A stretch of 64,000 nucleotides of DNA from an uncultured Blautia sp. (GCA_900542045.1 UQMI01000007.1:1-64000), one strand, 5' to 3'. Shown: positions 50,158 to 59,825, counted from the first letter of the stretch. Notes: generated by a model not told the origin, from the sequence alone. Numbers and translations are program-made.

Positions 50158-50955
50158 TTACACTTCATCAATCCGGATTGCCTGCACCACATAGCGGGTA
50201 GACTCATTCCCCGTGCAGGTGGACAGTGTGATCACCTTGTCCTTCACATCCACTTCCATATCTCTAGTCTCAATCTCAGAATTTTCCTTCATGGCTTCCA
50301 CATATTCCTGGAATTCCTTATCCGGACCTTTGAATAAAGTATACGTGTCACTGTTCACCGGAGTGACATAAGCTGAAAAAATCTCGTACCGGTAATCTCC
50401 TTCTGGCGTCAGGATCCATATGTAGGGACTTTTCCCGTAGGCATCTTCCCGAAATTCCTTCAGCTTGCCGAACATGGATCCATTCTTCATATTATGTCCG
50501 TAAATAATCGTATTGCAGTCACTGAAATCTCCCTGATTCGTATACTCCAAAAAGATGGATCCGGCAAAATTATAGGTGCCTTCATAAGTATGATGCAGGT
50601 ACTCGTCGTTATCCTCTCCCTGCACCACCGGATAACTGACATCGATTCCTTCTATATATATCCATCCCACCACATCAGGATTGATCTTCTTCAGTTCTTC
50701 AAAATCCACCGTAATAGGCGGCTGAGGGGTATCCTCTTCTTCCTCTGTTTCTTCTTCATCTGCCTGCTTCTGATTGGGATTCTCCGATACGGCAAGCTCT
50801 TCCAGCTGGTTGTATTCATCCACGCCTTTCTTATATTCAGAATAGATTGAATAAAGCTGATATGCGGCAAATAAAAATACCCCTATGGCAATCACCAGCA
50901 GAAACGTCAGCAGAAAATCGGTAAACGTTTTCTTTTTATTTTGCTTTTTCTTCAT
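50158..50955 (-). CDS. Class B sortase
   Basis: A 265-residue membrane-anchored transpeptidase that attaches substrates to peptidoglycan. N-terminal basic segment and one membrane helix (about 12-35). The sortase B core includes VDFEELKKINPDVVGWIYI, the catalytic His in TIIYGHNMKNGSMFGKLK, and TLSTCTGNESTRYVVQAIR with the catalytic Cys and Arg. ATG at 50955 with AAGGAG is preferred over GTG 50961. No typical sortase-B substrate gene lies next to it. Confidence 0.92.
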   Translation of the reverse strand: MKKKQNKKKTFTDFLLTFLLVIAIGVFLFAAYQLYSIYSEYKKGVDEYNQLEELAVSENPNQKQADEEETEEEEDTPQPPITVDFEELKKINPDVVGWIYIEGIDVSYPVVQGEDNDEYLHHTYEGTYNFAGSIFLEYTNQGDFSDCNTIIYGHNMKNGSMFGKLKEFREDAYGKSPYIWILTPEGDYRYEIFSAYVTPVNSDTYTLFKGPDKEFQEYVEAMKENSEIETRDMEVDVKDKVITLSTCTGNESTRYVVQAIRIDEV

Positions 50956-51363
50956 CGTCACACTCCTTTTCGTTCTATTATAATGACTGTGCTTTTATCT
51001 GGCAAGAAAAAAAGGAACCCCTCCGCTGCATGTTCCGTTTTTCTCCCTTTCCGGTACCGAATAATTTCTTGTGCTTCCCTGATTTATCGTGTATAATTCA
51101 AGTAACAATTTCTTAACATTTCGGTCTTTTCCACAGCAGCCGCAAAAAGTCAGCCATACTTTCACAAACATATCTCGACTGCAAAGCTCTACTCCTGACC
51201 GAACAATCGACCGGAGGGAAAACAGCTTCCCGCTGCTGCCGACTGTCTGTAACACATCGCCTGCAGAATCAGGAACTCTTTTCCTTCTGATCTGTTTTTT
51301 GTTACCCGTATAATACCCGTTGTTTCATCTTAATTCACAAGCAAAAAAAGAGGCATTTGATTC
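50956..51363. other. Intergenic region between sortase and the Big2 protein
   Basis: It holds the srtB promoter (minus-strand TTGCCA 51000-51005, TATAAT 50977-50982, 17-bp spacer) and a GGAAC/GTTCC hairpin near 51010-51040. A TATAAT near 51309-51314, before the Big2 gene, has a weak -35. No gene was recognised. Confidence 0.6.
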
Positions 51364-54039
51364 ATGAAACGACTTTTTTCCATTTTCCTGACCGTGACTT
51401 TATGTACGGGGCTGCTCACCACTGCCGCTGCAGGGAGCTTTCAGCCAGAACTCCCGGCAGAGCAGGAGGGATTTTCTGTGGCAACAGAATCTGACGATTT
51501 CTCCACATCTGACAACGATACGGACACAGAGGGATTCTCCGCTTCGTCGGAAGAAGACGAGGGCAATTTGCTGGCGGAGACAGTGGCTCAGGTAAATTAT
51601 CTGGATTACGATGCAGATACAGGCCAATTTGTCACCGCTCAGGCAGAAAATGTAATTGTTATTGATGAAAATACGACCACATGGGGAGATAGTGGTAAAG
51701 AAACCTGGTATCTGGCCAGAGGAACGGTGACGATTCCTGACATGGTCACGGTCAACGGTACTGTAAATCTGATCCTGGAAGACGGATGCAATCTGACATC
51801 TGTGCAAAATATTTACATGCCTGCTGCTCCCCGAGACTCCACTACTACACTTAACATCTATGCCCAAAGCGAGGGAGATTCCATGGGGAGCCTGACGGCA
51901 TCCGGCGCTCCCACTAGCAATTCAAATGAATTCTACTCTGCCATCGGTAACAGAGCCCCGCTTCAGGGCAGCGGCTACAGCCTTTACGACAGCGCTCTGT
52001 GTGTCTACGGCGGCATTGTGACTGCAAATTCTCCGGACTATGCTGCAAATAACAATGAACAATTTGGTATTCTCTTGGATAAAATAGATATCTACGGCGG
52101 CATTGTCAATGCCTATGGTAGCAATTGTGCTGTTTCTTCCCAGATTATTGCTTCTGTATATTACAGCCAGCTTACTGTCCATGGCGGCACCCTCAATGCC
52201 GAAGGTGGGATGTATGGCATTGCCTATTTTTCCCTTACTCTCAACGGCGGAACTGTCAACGCATCCGGAACTACCAGCGCTGTCTATGCTGCTGAAAGCA
52301 GTGCCGAAGACGGAATTTGTATAAACGACGGCACTCTGAACGCCACCGGCGGTTCTTATGGTATCCAGGTTTATGACACCAATTTTCAAGTGAAGGGAGG
52401 GACAGTCAATACCTCCGGTCGTGAAGCGGGGACTCACCTGTACATCAGCCAGTTCAACATTACTGGCGGAACAGTAAACTCCTCCAGCGACCAAACTGGC
52501 ATCATCAGTGAAAGATCGACATTAAACATTAACGGAGGAATTGTCAATGTCCTTGGCAATCTGTCCGGAGGAACTTATGCCGGTATAGATCTTAATGAAA
52601 TAGACCACTCTCCCGGTGTCAGTGAATCACCCTCTCTTATCGTCGACGGCGGTATTCTGGTCGCAGAGGGAGAACCGCCTGTCAATGTACAGCAAGGAAG
52701 CTCTGAATATAAGAATGGTATTGTCATGGAAAACACCGCTGGGACTGTCTACGCCACTGAGACGCCAGACAGCTTTACCCTGACGACAGACTGGACACTG
52801 GAGGAGAACAAAACTCTGCATGTCCCCGAGAACGTCACTCTGACCATCCAGGAAGGCACAACTCTGACAGTCGAAGGCGCCCTTAACATTTTAGGCACAG
52901 TACGCAATGAGGGCGATGTTTATATAGACGGTGACAGCGGTCAGATAACCGGCACCGGAACTTTTGAAGGAAATTCAGCTGTACAGCTTGGTATCAGCCT
53001 GGACCGCACTTCCCTTTCTCTTACCACTGGAAACACTTCCCAGCTGACAGCCACAGTTTTTCCCGCTGATACCCCGGTCACCTGGTCTTCCAGCAATACC
53101 GACGTAGCAACGGTCAGCGGATCCGGTACAGTCACAGCAGTGGGCCCGGGCACTGCTGTCATCACCGCAAGCGCCGGCGGCTGCACTGCCACATGCACAG
53201 TAACCGTCTCCGTTCCCATCACCGGCATTACCTTGAGCCCGGCCACACTGGATCTGGCTGTGAACGGCCAGGAAACTCTCACTGCTGCTGTGGAACCGGC
53301 AGATGCCGACCAGACTGTCACATGGACTTCTGATAATCCGGCAGTAGCTTCCGTGGACGCCTCCGGCACCGTTACAGGTGTGGGCAAGGGAACTGCTGTC
53401 GTTACCGCAACTACTGCAGACGGAGCCTACCAGGCTTCCTGTACCGTTACAGTACCGGCCCAGCCTGCCTCCACTGTCTTGTCCGTCACTGACCACACCA
53501 CTTCCTCCGTTACTCTTTCCTGGGATGCTGTAGAGGAAGCTGAGGGCTATACTATCTGGTACCGTTCCGAAGACGATACCGATATGCGCCGTACCATTAT
53601 CTGGGATAAGGACACCACTTCCTGGACCAGAAACGGACTGGAGCCCGGCACCAAATATTTCTTTGCCATTCGTTCCTGGGTCACTGATGCTGACGGGAAT
53701 TACATCTTCAGCGATGTATCCCCCACCCAGCGAGGCACCACAAAACCAGAGGCCGCCAGTATCCAGTCCGTATCCGTATCCGATGGATATGTGAAAGTAC
53801 GGCTGGACGGTGAAGCCGAAGGAGCCGAAAGATATTCCATGTGCTATGCTTCCCGCTCCAATGGGTTCACCAGCGGAAACTTCCAGGTAGGCATCCATAC
53901 TTCCTATACCATCCGTACCATGACAGAACCTCTGGACAAAGGCACCTGGTATATCTGTGTGAAATCCTATCGGAATCTTGGAAACAGCAAGCGCGTATAC
54001 GGCGACTGGTCCAACGTGGTGAAGATCACCGTAGAATAA
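51364..54039 (+). CDS. Secreted surface protein: repeat-rich beta-solenoid, two Big2 domains and Fn3
   Basis: An 891-residue protein with a signal peptide (about 1-25). Residues about 60-440 form Gly/Asn/Val-rich repeats of the type GGTVNASG or GGIVNAYG, suggesting a right-handed beta-helix adhesin. Two Big2 (bacterial Ig-like) domains follow at about 535-615 and 615-695 (motifs VTWSSSNTDVATVSGSG, VTWTSDNPAVASVDASG), then an Fn3 domain (about 700-795, VTLSWDAVEEAEGYTIWYRS). There is no LPXTG motif or C-terminal anchor. The start has GAGG upstream. Probably an adhesin, but that is inference. Confidence 0.82.
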   Translation: MKRLFSIFLTVTLCTGLLTTAAAGSFQPELPAEQEGFSVATESDDFSTSDNDTDTEGFSASSEEDEGNLLAETVAQVNYLDYDADTGQFVTAQAENVIVIDENTTTWGDSGKETWYLARGTVTIPDMVTVNGTVNLILEDGCNLTSVQNIYMPAAPRDSTTTLNIYAQSEGDSMGSLTASGAPTSNSNEFYSAIGNRAPLQGSGYSLYDSALCVYGGIVTANSPDYAANNNEQFGILLDKIDIYGGIVNAYGSNCAVSSQIIASVYYSQLTVHGGTLNAEGGMYGIAYFSLTLNGGTVNASGTTSAVYAAESSAEDGICINDGTLNATGGSYGIQVYDTNFQVKGGTVNTSGREAGTHLYISQFNITGGTVNSSSDQTGIISERSTLNINGGIVNVLGNLSGGTYAGIDLNEIDHSPGVSESPSLIVDGGILVAEGEPPVNVQQGSSEYKNGIVMENTAGTVYATETPDSFTLTTDWTLEENKTLHVPENVTLTIQEGTTLTVEGALNILGTVRNEGDVYIDGDSGQITGTGTFEGNSAVQLGISLDRTSLSLTTGNTSQLTATVFPADTPVTWSSSNTDVATVSGSGTVTAVGPGTAVITASAGGCTATCTVTVSVPITGITLSPATLDLAVNGQETLTAAVEPADADQTVTWTSDNPAVASVDASGTVTGVGKGTAVVTATTADGAYQASCTVTVPAQPASTVLSVTDHTTSSVTLSWDAVEEAEGYTIWYRSEDDTDMRRTIIWDKDTTSWTRNGLEPGTKYFFAIRSWVTDADGNYIFSDVSPTQRGTTKPEAASIQSVSVSDGYVKVRLDGEAEGAERYSMCYASRSNGFTSGNFQVGIHTSYTIRTMTEPLDKGTWYICVKSYRNLGNSKRVYGDWSNVVKITVE

Positions 54040-54089
54040 AGCGTACACAGAAATTCCATTTGGGAACAAGAATATCACGCCGGTGCCTC

Positions 54090-54138
54090 TCCACAGGAAG
54101 GCATCGGCTGCCGGTAAATTCTGCTTTCCTGACATAAA
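54090..54138. repeat. Dispersed palindromic repeat, copy D
   Basis: Left half CCACAGGAAGGC and right half TTCTGCTTTCCTGACATAAA match the outer parts of the family, but the inner AGAACGAAAC section is replaced. Confidence 0.6.
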
Positions 54139-54206
54139 AAAGAGACAATCCTGTAGAATCCAGACTTTTTCAATATCCTGGATTTCTATAAGAATTGTCT
54201 CTTTTT
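54136..54206. terminator. Large hairpin after the Big2 gene
   Basis: Outer arms AAAAAGAGACAAT and ATTGTCTCTTTTT and inner arms TAGAATCCAG and CTGGATTTCTA build a long stem ending in TTTTTC. It can end transcription of the Big2 gene; its symmetry suits both strands. Confidence 0.8.
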
Positions 54207-54310
54207 CATTTCCTTTTAAATTCAGAACGGTCTTATGTCGCTTTTATCTGTATTCTGGTGATCTCTATACAGTCCTCAATTAAAATTGCTGATCCGTGCC
54301 ATGCCGAAAA

Positions 54311-54740
54311 CTTTTTGTTCAGCACGGATCCCAATTTCCGGCCTTCCCACTGTACTCATAAACGGTTTGGTTCGGCACTCATTCCGGTTTCCGGCTTTTC
54401 CACTGTACTCATGGCCGGGTTCGTTCGGCACTCATTCCGGTTTCCGGCTTTTCCACTGTACTTATGGCCGGGTTCGTTCGGCACAGATCCCAATTTCCGG
54501 CTTTTCCACTGTACTCATGAACGGTTCGGTTCGGCACTCATTCCGGTTTCCGGCTTTTCCACTGTACTCATGACCGGGTTCGTTCGGCACAGATCACGAT
54601 TTCCATGATTTCCCCCGTATATCATGCCGGATTCGTTCGGCACAAACAGCAATTTTCAAATTTCCCACCGTATGACAAAATCAAAAATACGGTACAAATT
54701 CCAACTTTTAAGATTCCCACTGTACGACAGTATTAAAAAA
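54311..54740. repeat. 53-bp tandem repeat array, locus 2
   Basis: GTTC(A/G)GCAC anchors occur at 54317, 54370, 54423, 54476, 54529, 54582 and 54635: seven units spaced exactly 53 bp, with an eighth degraded unit beyond. The consensus shares TTCGGCAC, TTTCCGGCTTTTCCAC and GTACT-type blocks with locus 1. It lies between the Big2 gene and the convergent tRNA-fMet. Confidence 0.95.
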
Positions 54741-54899
54741 TACAACTCTGACAAATTTGGAACGGGAATTTCTACTCCGCGGGAAATTCCATCCCATAGA
54801 ATCCTGGAAATAAAACAAATCCCTGCTGTAAAACATTCAGCTTTCCTTTCACATAAAAGAAAAAAGCCCGGGCTCTTGGCCGGACTGCATGCATAAAAA

Positions 54900-54973
54900 T
54901 AGCGGGGACAGGATTTGAACCTGCGACCTTCGGGTTATGAGCCCGACGAGCTTCCAGACTGCTCCACCCCGCG
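54900..54973 (-). tRNA. Initiator tRNA-fMet (CAU)
   Basis: A 74-nt tRNA on the minus strand. The acceptor starts CGCGGGG with the unpaired position 1:72 (C/U here) of initiators. The anticodon loop is CTCATAA (CAU) closed by three G:C pairs, and the D-arm and T-arm follow. CCA is not encoded. Confidence 0.96.
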
Positions 54974-55288
54974 TCATCTTTTATATAATATATTCACTAG
55001 AATTAATTATATTCCTGTAAAATACATTTGTCAACGATATGCCGACACTTTTTTCAAAAAATTATTGCTGTCGCATACAAATATACCCGGAATATCCACA
55101 CACCTTACTGCCTGGAGATATTCCTACATCATATTGCCTGGGATTATTCAAAAACCGTACTGCCAGGGGACATCCAATCACCATCTGTCTGTACCCCTGA
55201 CCGTACGGTCTTTGTTGAAAGTCAATATTCCGCCGTTCCGCAAACGCAGGCGCAGCCTGAGCTTTTACTCTGCTATCTTATAAAAAAC
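54974..55288. other. Region between tRNA-fMet and pxpA
   Basis: Contains the tRNA-fMet promoter (55006-55034). No gene or recognised structure is seen in the rest; the pxpA stop is at its right edge with no clear terminator. Confidence 0.55.
55006..55034 (-). promoter_or_regulatory. tRNA-fMet promoter
   Basis: Minus-strand TTGACA (55029-55034) and TATAAT (55006-55011), a consensus sigma-A promoter with 17-bp spacer. Confidence 0.9.
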
Positions 55289-56062
55289 TTATTTCTCCAC
55301 AAGCTCGTCCAGGGAACAGATCTCGATTCCTTCTGCTGTAAGAGTGTTCCGGATTTTTTCCACAAAAGCAAGCGCCTTGGCTCCGTCTCCGTGCACACAG
55401 ATAGAATCTGCCTGAATGGGAATATCCTTACCGGTGATGGCGGTCACTTTCTTCTCCTTGATCATGCGGACTACCCGGGCAACCGCTTCGTCCTCATCTG
55501 TGATCATGGAACCTTCTTTTCTGCGGTTCACCAGTGTGCCGTCCTCTTCATAGGCGCGATCCGCAAATACTTCCATAGCAGTGCGCAGTCCCATATCCTT
55601 CGCTGCCCTTGCCAGTTCTCCGCCGGACAGCGCCAGCACGATCAATTCCGGGTCAATGGCCTTTATGGCTTCACAGATGGCCCTGGACAGCTCATAGTCC
55701 TTGGCCGCCATATTATACAGTGCCCCATGGGGTTTCACATGCTGCAGCTTCACACCTGCAGCTTTGCAGAAGCCCTGAAGAGCTCCGATCTGATACAGGG
55801 TATAAGCCTTTGCCTCAGCCGGGCTGACCTTCATTTCTCTCCGGCCAAAGCCCATAAGATCCGGAAATCCGGGATGGGCACCCACACGAATACCTGCTTC
55901 CTTTGCCATGGCAATGGTCTTCTCCATCACCACGGGATCCGATGCATGATATCCACAGGCCACATTGGCCGAGGTGATCAGCGGAATCACTTTATCATCC
56001 ATTCCCAGTTTATAATTTCCAAAGCTCTCTCCCAGATCACTGTTCAAGTCCACACGATACAT
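55289..56062 (-). CDS. pxpA: 5-oxoprolinase subunit A (LamB/YcsF family)
   Basis: A 257-residue LamB/YcsF protein. The family core VDLNSDLGESFGNYKLG is at the start, then SANVACGYHASDP, GAHPGFPDLMGFGRREM and VKPHGALYN. With PxpB and PxpC it hydrolyses 5-oxoproline (pyroglutamate) to glutamate using ATP, repairing this damaged metabolite. It is separated from pxpB/pxpC by accC and accB in the operon. Confidence 0.93.
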   Translation of the reverse strand: MYRVDLNSDLGESFGNYKLGMDDKVIPLITSANVACGYHASDPVVMEKTIAMAKEAGIRVGAHPGFPDLMGFGRREMKVSPAEAKAYTLYQIGALQGFCKAAGVKLQHVKPHGALYNMAAKDYELSRAICEAIKAIDPELIVLALSGGELARAAKDMGLRTAMEVFADRAYEEDGTLVNRRKEGSMITDEDEAVARVVRMIKEKKVTAITGKDIPIQADSICVHGDGAKALAFVEKIRNTLTAEGIEICSLDELVEK

Positions 56063-56078
56063 AAATCTTTCCCCTTTC

Positions 56079-57425
56079 TCAGCTGATATTCATAATGGTT
56101 TCGATAAATCCCGTATCTGCTCTTCCGTCGCAGAAAACAGGATGGCGCAGAATCTGATACTGGAAATCCAGATTGGTCTCCACCCCCATAATCAGCATTT
56201 CATCCAGCGCGGACCGCATCTTCTGCAGAGCCGCTTCCCGGTCGGGCGCATGAACGATTACCTTTGCGATCATGGAATCGTATTCGGACGGGATCCGATA
56301 GCCGGTATACAATCCCGTATCCACACGCACTCCGTTGCCTGCCGGCAGATGCATGTGCTGAATCACACCGGGACTGGGCATGAAATTCTTCTCCGGGATC
56401 TCCGCATTAATCCGGCATTCAATGGCATGGCCCCGGATCTGAATGTCCTCCTGACGAAAGCTCAGCGGCTCTCCCATGGCAACCCGGATCTGCTCAATGA
56501 TCAGATCGGTTCCGGTCACCATTTCCGTTACCCCGTGCTCCACCTGGATCCTGGTGTTCATTTCCATAAAATAAAACTGTCCGCTGGTATCCACAATAAA
56601 CTCAATGGTACCCGCATTGGTATATCCCACTGTCTTTGCCGCCAGGACCGCGCAGCGGTTCATTTCCTGCCGGGTTTCCTCTGTAATGGCCGGAGACGGC
56701 GATTCCTCGATCAGCTTCTGATGATTTCTCTGTACGGAACAGTCTCTCTCTCCCAGAGCCACCACATTTCCCTGGGTATCTGCCATGATCTGTATCTCCA
56801 CATGACGGGGATTCTGAATAAACCGCTCAATATACATGGTGTCATCCCCAAAGGCGTTGGCAGACTCTCTCTGTGCCATGTTGAACTGAAATTCGAATTC
56901 ATCTTCTGACTGTGCCACACGCATACCCTTGCCGCCGCCTCCGGAAGAAGCTTTGATCATCACCGGATATCCGATTTCTCTGGCCAGAGCTTTTCCCACT
57001 TCTGCGTCATAGACCGGCTCTTTGGTGCCGGGTACCACAGGCACGCCCGCTTCCATCATGGTCCGGCGGGCCTGGGATTTATTTCCCATTTTATCAATGA
57101 CATCGGCTTCAGGACCGATAAACGTAATGCCGTTTTCCTTGCATCGCCTTACGAATTCACTGTTTTCCGACAAAAAACCAAAACCGGGATGGATCGCATC
57201 CGCTCCCATATTTCTGGCTGCCGTAATAATCTGATCCATATTCAGGTAACTGTTTTTCGCAGGTCCCTCGCCAATGCAGATCCGCTGATCTGCCAGCTGC
57301 ACATGGAGGCTTTTGGTATCTTCCTTGGAATAGACAGCCACACTGCGAATGCCCATATTTCTGCAGGCACGGATGATACGAACTGCAATTTCTCCACGGT
57401 TGGCAATCAAAATCTTATTAAACAC
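56079..57425 (-). CDS. accC: Biotin carboxylase subunit (AccC type)
   Basis: A 448-residue ATP-grasp biotin carboxylase. Landmarks: MFNKILIANRGEIAVRIIRACR, SGGGGKGMRV (Gly-rich loop, about 163-172), MYIERFIQNPRHVEIQI, EMNTRIQVEHGVTEM. It carboxylates biotin on AccB with bicarbonate. No carboxyltransferase (AccA/AccD or acyl-CoA type) is present next to it; it stands between accB and pxpA, so a special role with oxoprolinase is possible. Confidence 0.93.
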   Translation of the reverse strand: MFNKILIANRGEIAVRIIRACRNMGIRSVAVYSKEDTKSLHVQLADQRICIGEGPAKNSYLNMDQIITAARNMGADAIHPGFGFLSENSEFVRRCKENGITFIGPEADVIDKMGNKSQARRTMMEAGVPVVPGTKEPVYDAEVGKALAREIGYPVMIKASSGGGGKGMRVAQSEDEFEFQFNMAQRESANAFGDDTMYIERFIQNPRHVEIQIMADTQGNVVALGERDCSVQRNHQKLIEESPSPAITEETRQEMNRCAVLAAKTVGYTNAGTIEFIVDTSGQFYFMEMNTRIQVEHGVTEMVTGTDLIIEQIRVAMGEPLSFRQEDIQIRGHAIECRINAEIPEKNFMPSPGVIQHMHLPAGNGVRVDTGLYTGYRIPSEYDSMIAKVIVHAPDREAALQKMRSALDEMLIMGVETNLDFQYQILRHPVFCDGRADTGFIETIMNIS

Positions 57426-57447
57426 AGTTCCAACCTCCTTTGTCCTC

Positions 57448-57894
57448 CTATAATTTCTTCACACGGAACAGAGGCTGGCCATATTCCACCTTCTGTTCGT
57501 TGCTCACCAGCACTGCTTCAATCTCACAGTCAAATTCACTCTGAATCTCATTCATCAGTTTCATGGCTTCCAGGATACAAACCGTCTGGCCATTTTTCAC
57601 CTGATCTCCCACCTTTACGAAGGCCGGCGCATCCGGTGCAGGTGCAGAATAAAAAGTCCCTACAATAGGAGAAGTAATAAAGAGCTTTTCATCCTCTTCT
57701 GTCTCTGGCGCCTGTGTTTCGGCCTGAGGTGCCGCTGCCGGCACAGGTGCTCCCATGGGAACGCCCGGCGCGATTACCGGCGGATGATCCAGTTTGCTCA
57801 TGGTGATCTTCACATCTCCCTCTTTGTAAGTAAATTCCGTCAGAGAAGAATTTTCAATTATCTTAACAAGGCTTTCAATTTTTTCTAAATCCAT
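57448..57894 (-). CDS. accB: Biotin carboxyl carrier protein (AccB type)
   Basis: A 148-residue BCCP. Residues about 1-40 are the helical N-terminus, then a Pro/Ala linker (35-70), then the biotinyl domain (about 75-148) with EAMKLMNE (109-116), Lys112 being the biotinylated residue. ATG at 57894 has AAAGGAG upstream; a longer frame to 57981 is not family-like. Adjacent to accC (22-nt gap). Confidence 0.94.
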   Translation of the reverse strand: MDLEKIESLVKIIENSSLTEFTYKEGDVKITMSKLDHPPVIAPGVPMGAPVPAAAPQAETQAPETEEDEKLFITSPIVGTFYSAPAPDAPAFVKVGDQVKNGQTVCILEAMKLMNEIQSEFDCEIEAVLVSNEQKVEYGQPLFRVKKL

Positions 57895-58001
57895 GCGTAT
57901 TTCTCCTTTTCTATCATGATGGGCGCCGTGCAGCTTCCCAGGACAAACACCTGGCCACACTGCTCCGCACCGGTTCCTCACTTACAGCTGCCATTTTTTC
58001 T

Positions 58002-59009
58002 TTACTCTTCAAACAGCTTCGCCAGTCGTTTTGCCACCAGACGGCAGTCCAGCACTTCCTTACAGGGCTGATGGATGATCGTGCGCATCTCATCCAATTC
58101 CCTGACCTCTTCCAGATACAGCCGTTGTGCCTCTTCCACGGTAATGGCCTGGAAACGGATCTTATGGTCTGTCTTCCTCTGTACCAGCTTGGGAATATCC
58201 ACCGACGCTACTGTGGCAATCTTGGCATATCCTCCTGTAGTCTGCCGGTCAGACAGCAGAATAATGGGTTTTCCATGAGAAGGCACCTGTACAGAGCCAA
58301 ATGCAATTCCGTCAGAAATAATATCAGACGTTTCCTTCGGCGCAATGAACGGTCCTTCCAGTCTGCAGCCCATACGGTCAAAATCACTGGTTACCGTATA
58401 TTCGCTGTTCAGAAATGTCTCAATCCCCTGTCTGCTGAATACATCATCCTGTGGCCCCATGACTACCCGAAGCACAGCCTCTTCCTGGTCGAATTCATCC
58501 AGATCCAGCTTTCTGGATAAAAAGAAGGGAAGATAACGTCTCTTGATCCGGAAATTCATATAATCTCCTGCCTGCAGTTTTCTTCCTTTAAAACCGCCCA
58601 ACCTGCTCTTCATATTGGTACAGCGGCTTCCCATGACCACCGGAATATCCAGATAGCTGGAAAAAGCCACATAGCCGCGGCTGCCCGTTCTGGCACTGGA
58701 AAACTTCAGAATGTCTCCTTTATTCATATAGATTGCCGTATACATGGGGGCCGGATCTCCATTGATCGTTGGCTGAAAATCGCCTCCTGTAATGGCAATA
58801 ATGGTCGCGGATGTAAACTCTAACGTAGGTCCGATCAGGGTAAATTCCAGAACCGCTTCGTTCTCCGGATTGTCCAGAAGCAGATTTGCGATCTTAAAGG
58901 AACGTACATCCATCACGCCTGCCACGGAAAATCCCTGACTTTGATATCCGGTACGGCCCAGATCCTGCACCGTTGTCAGCATTCCGCCTTTAAGTATGCG
59001 AATTCCCAT
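58002..59009 (-). CDS. pxpC: 5-oxoprolinase subunit C (KipA/biotin-dependent carboxylase domain)
   Basis: A 335-residue protein of the KipA/AHS2 family: MGIRILKGGMLTTVQDLGRTGYQSQG, then NLLLDNPENEAVLEFT, DRMGCRLEG and DRQTTGGYAKIATV. With PxpB it forms the catalytic pair for 5-oxoproline cleavage. The pxpB stop lies 1 nt upstream, so translation is coupled. Confidence 0.93.
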   Translation of the reverse strand: MGIRILKGGMLTTVQDLGRTGYQSQGFSVAGVMDVRSFKIANLLLDNPENEAVLEFTLIGPTLEFTSATIIAITGGDFQPTINGDPAPMYTAIYMNKGDILKFSSARTGSRGYVAFSSYLDIPVVMGSRCTNMKSRLGGFKGRKLQAGDYMNFRIKRRYLPFFLSRKLDLDEFDQEEAVLRVVMGPQDDVFSRQGIETFLNSEYTVTSDFDRMGCRLEGPFIAPKETSDIISDGIAFGSVQVPSHGKPIILLSDRQTTGGYAKIATVASVDIPKLVQRKTDHKIRFQAITVEEAQRLYLEEVRELDEMRTIIHQPCKEVLDCRLVAKRLAKLFEE

Positions 59010-59010
59010 T

Positions 59011-59739
59011 TTACACCTCTCCTTCGTGAACGATACACTGATATTCCCCGCGGTCTACCAGCTCTTTGATCCGTTTGTACTCTTCCTCATCAACAGGAAC
59101 AAACCGGATATAATCTCCTGCTTCCACCAGGATCGGTGTCTCCCGTTCCGGGTCATAGGTCTTGACCGGAGTCATTCCCATAAGCTGCCAGCCTCCCGGT
59201 GAATCCAGAGGATAAATACCTGTCTGGGAGCCACCGATCCCCACACTGCCTGCGCTGATCTTAATTCTGGGATTAGCAAGCCGGGGTGTATGAATCCTTT
59301 CATCCAATCCGCCCAGATAACAAAAGCCTGGCAGAAAGCCCAGCATATAAATCAGATAGTCTCTGGAAGAATGGATTTTGATCACTTCTTCCGGTGTCAG
59401 TCCTGCATGCTCTGCTATATTTCCCAGATCCGGCCCATACTCTCCTCCATAACATACGGGAATTTCAAAAATCCTTTTTGAGCCTTCGGAAGCGGAAGTT
59501 TCCAGCTTCAGCAATGACTGAATTCTCTCTTTGATCGCTTCGTAACCGATGACGCGGGGATCATAATTGATCAACAGAGAGCAGAAAGCCGGAATCACAT
59601 CCACCACACCTTCAATATTCTGTGCTTTCATAAGCTGCACAGTGGCTGTAATTTTCCGGTTGATCTCCGGATTGATCTCCTTTCCGAATTCAACCAGAAG
59701 GGACGAATCTCCCGCCGTCAGAATCCTGATATTTGACAT
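59011..59739 (-). CDS. pxpB: 5-oxoprolinase subunit B (KipI family)
   Basis: A 242-residue KipI/AHS1 protein: ILTAGDSSLLVEFG, IPVCYGGEYGPDLGNIAEHAGLT, YLIYMLGFLPGFCYLGGLDERIHTPR, GSVGIGGSQTGIYPLDSPGGWQL. In B. subtilis KipI also inhibits the sporulation kinase KinA; whether that holds here is unknown. ATG at 59739 follows GGAGGAATGAC. Confidence 0.93.
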   Translation of the reverse strand: MSNIRILTAGDSSLLVEFGKEINPEINRKITATVQLMKAQNIEGVVDVIPAFCSLLINYDPRVIGYEAIKERIQSLLKLETSASEGSKRIFEIPVCYGGEYGPDLGNIAEHAGLTPEEVIKIHSSRDYLIYMLGFLPGFCYLGGLDERIHTPRLANPRIKISAGSVGIGGSQTGIYPLDSPGGWQLMGMTPVKTYDPERETPILVEAGDYIRFVPVDEEEYKRIKELVDRGEYQCIVHEGEV

Positions 59740-59812
59740 GTCATTCCTCCAATCGCTGCACTGGTGCACAGGGAAGATCAATTCTCACCAATGCCGGCTG
59801 TTTTCCTGTAAC

Positions 59813-59825
59813 GGACCAATGGTCC
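59813..59825. promoter_or_regulatory. Palindromic operator candidate before pxpB
   Basis: GGACCAATGGTCC (minus: GGACCATTGGTCC) is a near-perfect palindrome with one central base. A TACAAT -10 (59828-59833 minus) lies just upstream, so the site covers the transcription start of the pxp genes. The -35 (59851-59856) is weak. Confidence 0.6.

Noticed and set aside
54286..54608. Open frames on the plus strand in locus 2 (peptide FRFPAFPLYS)
   Set aside because: Same artefact of the 53-bp period.
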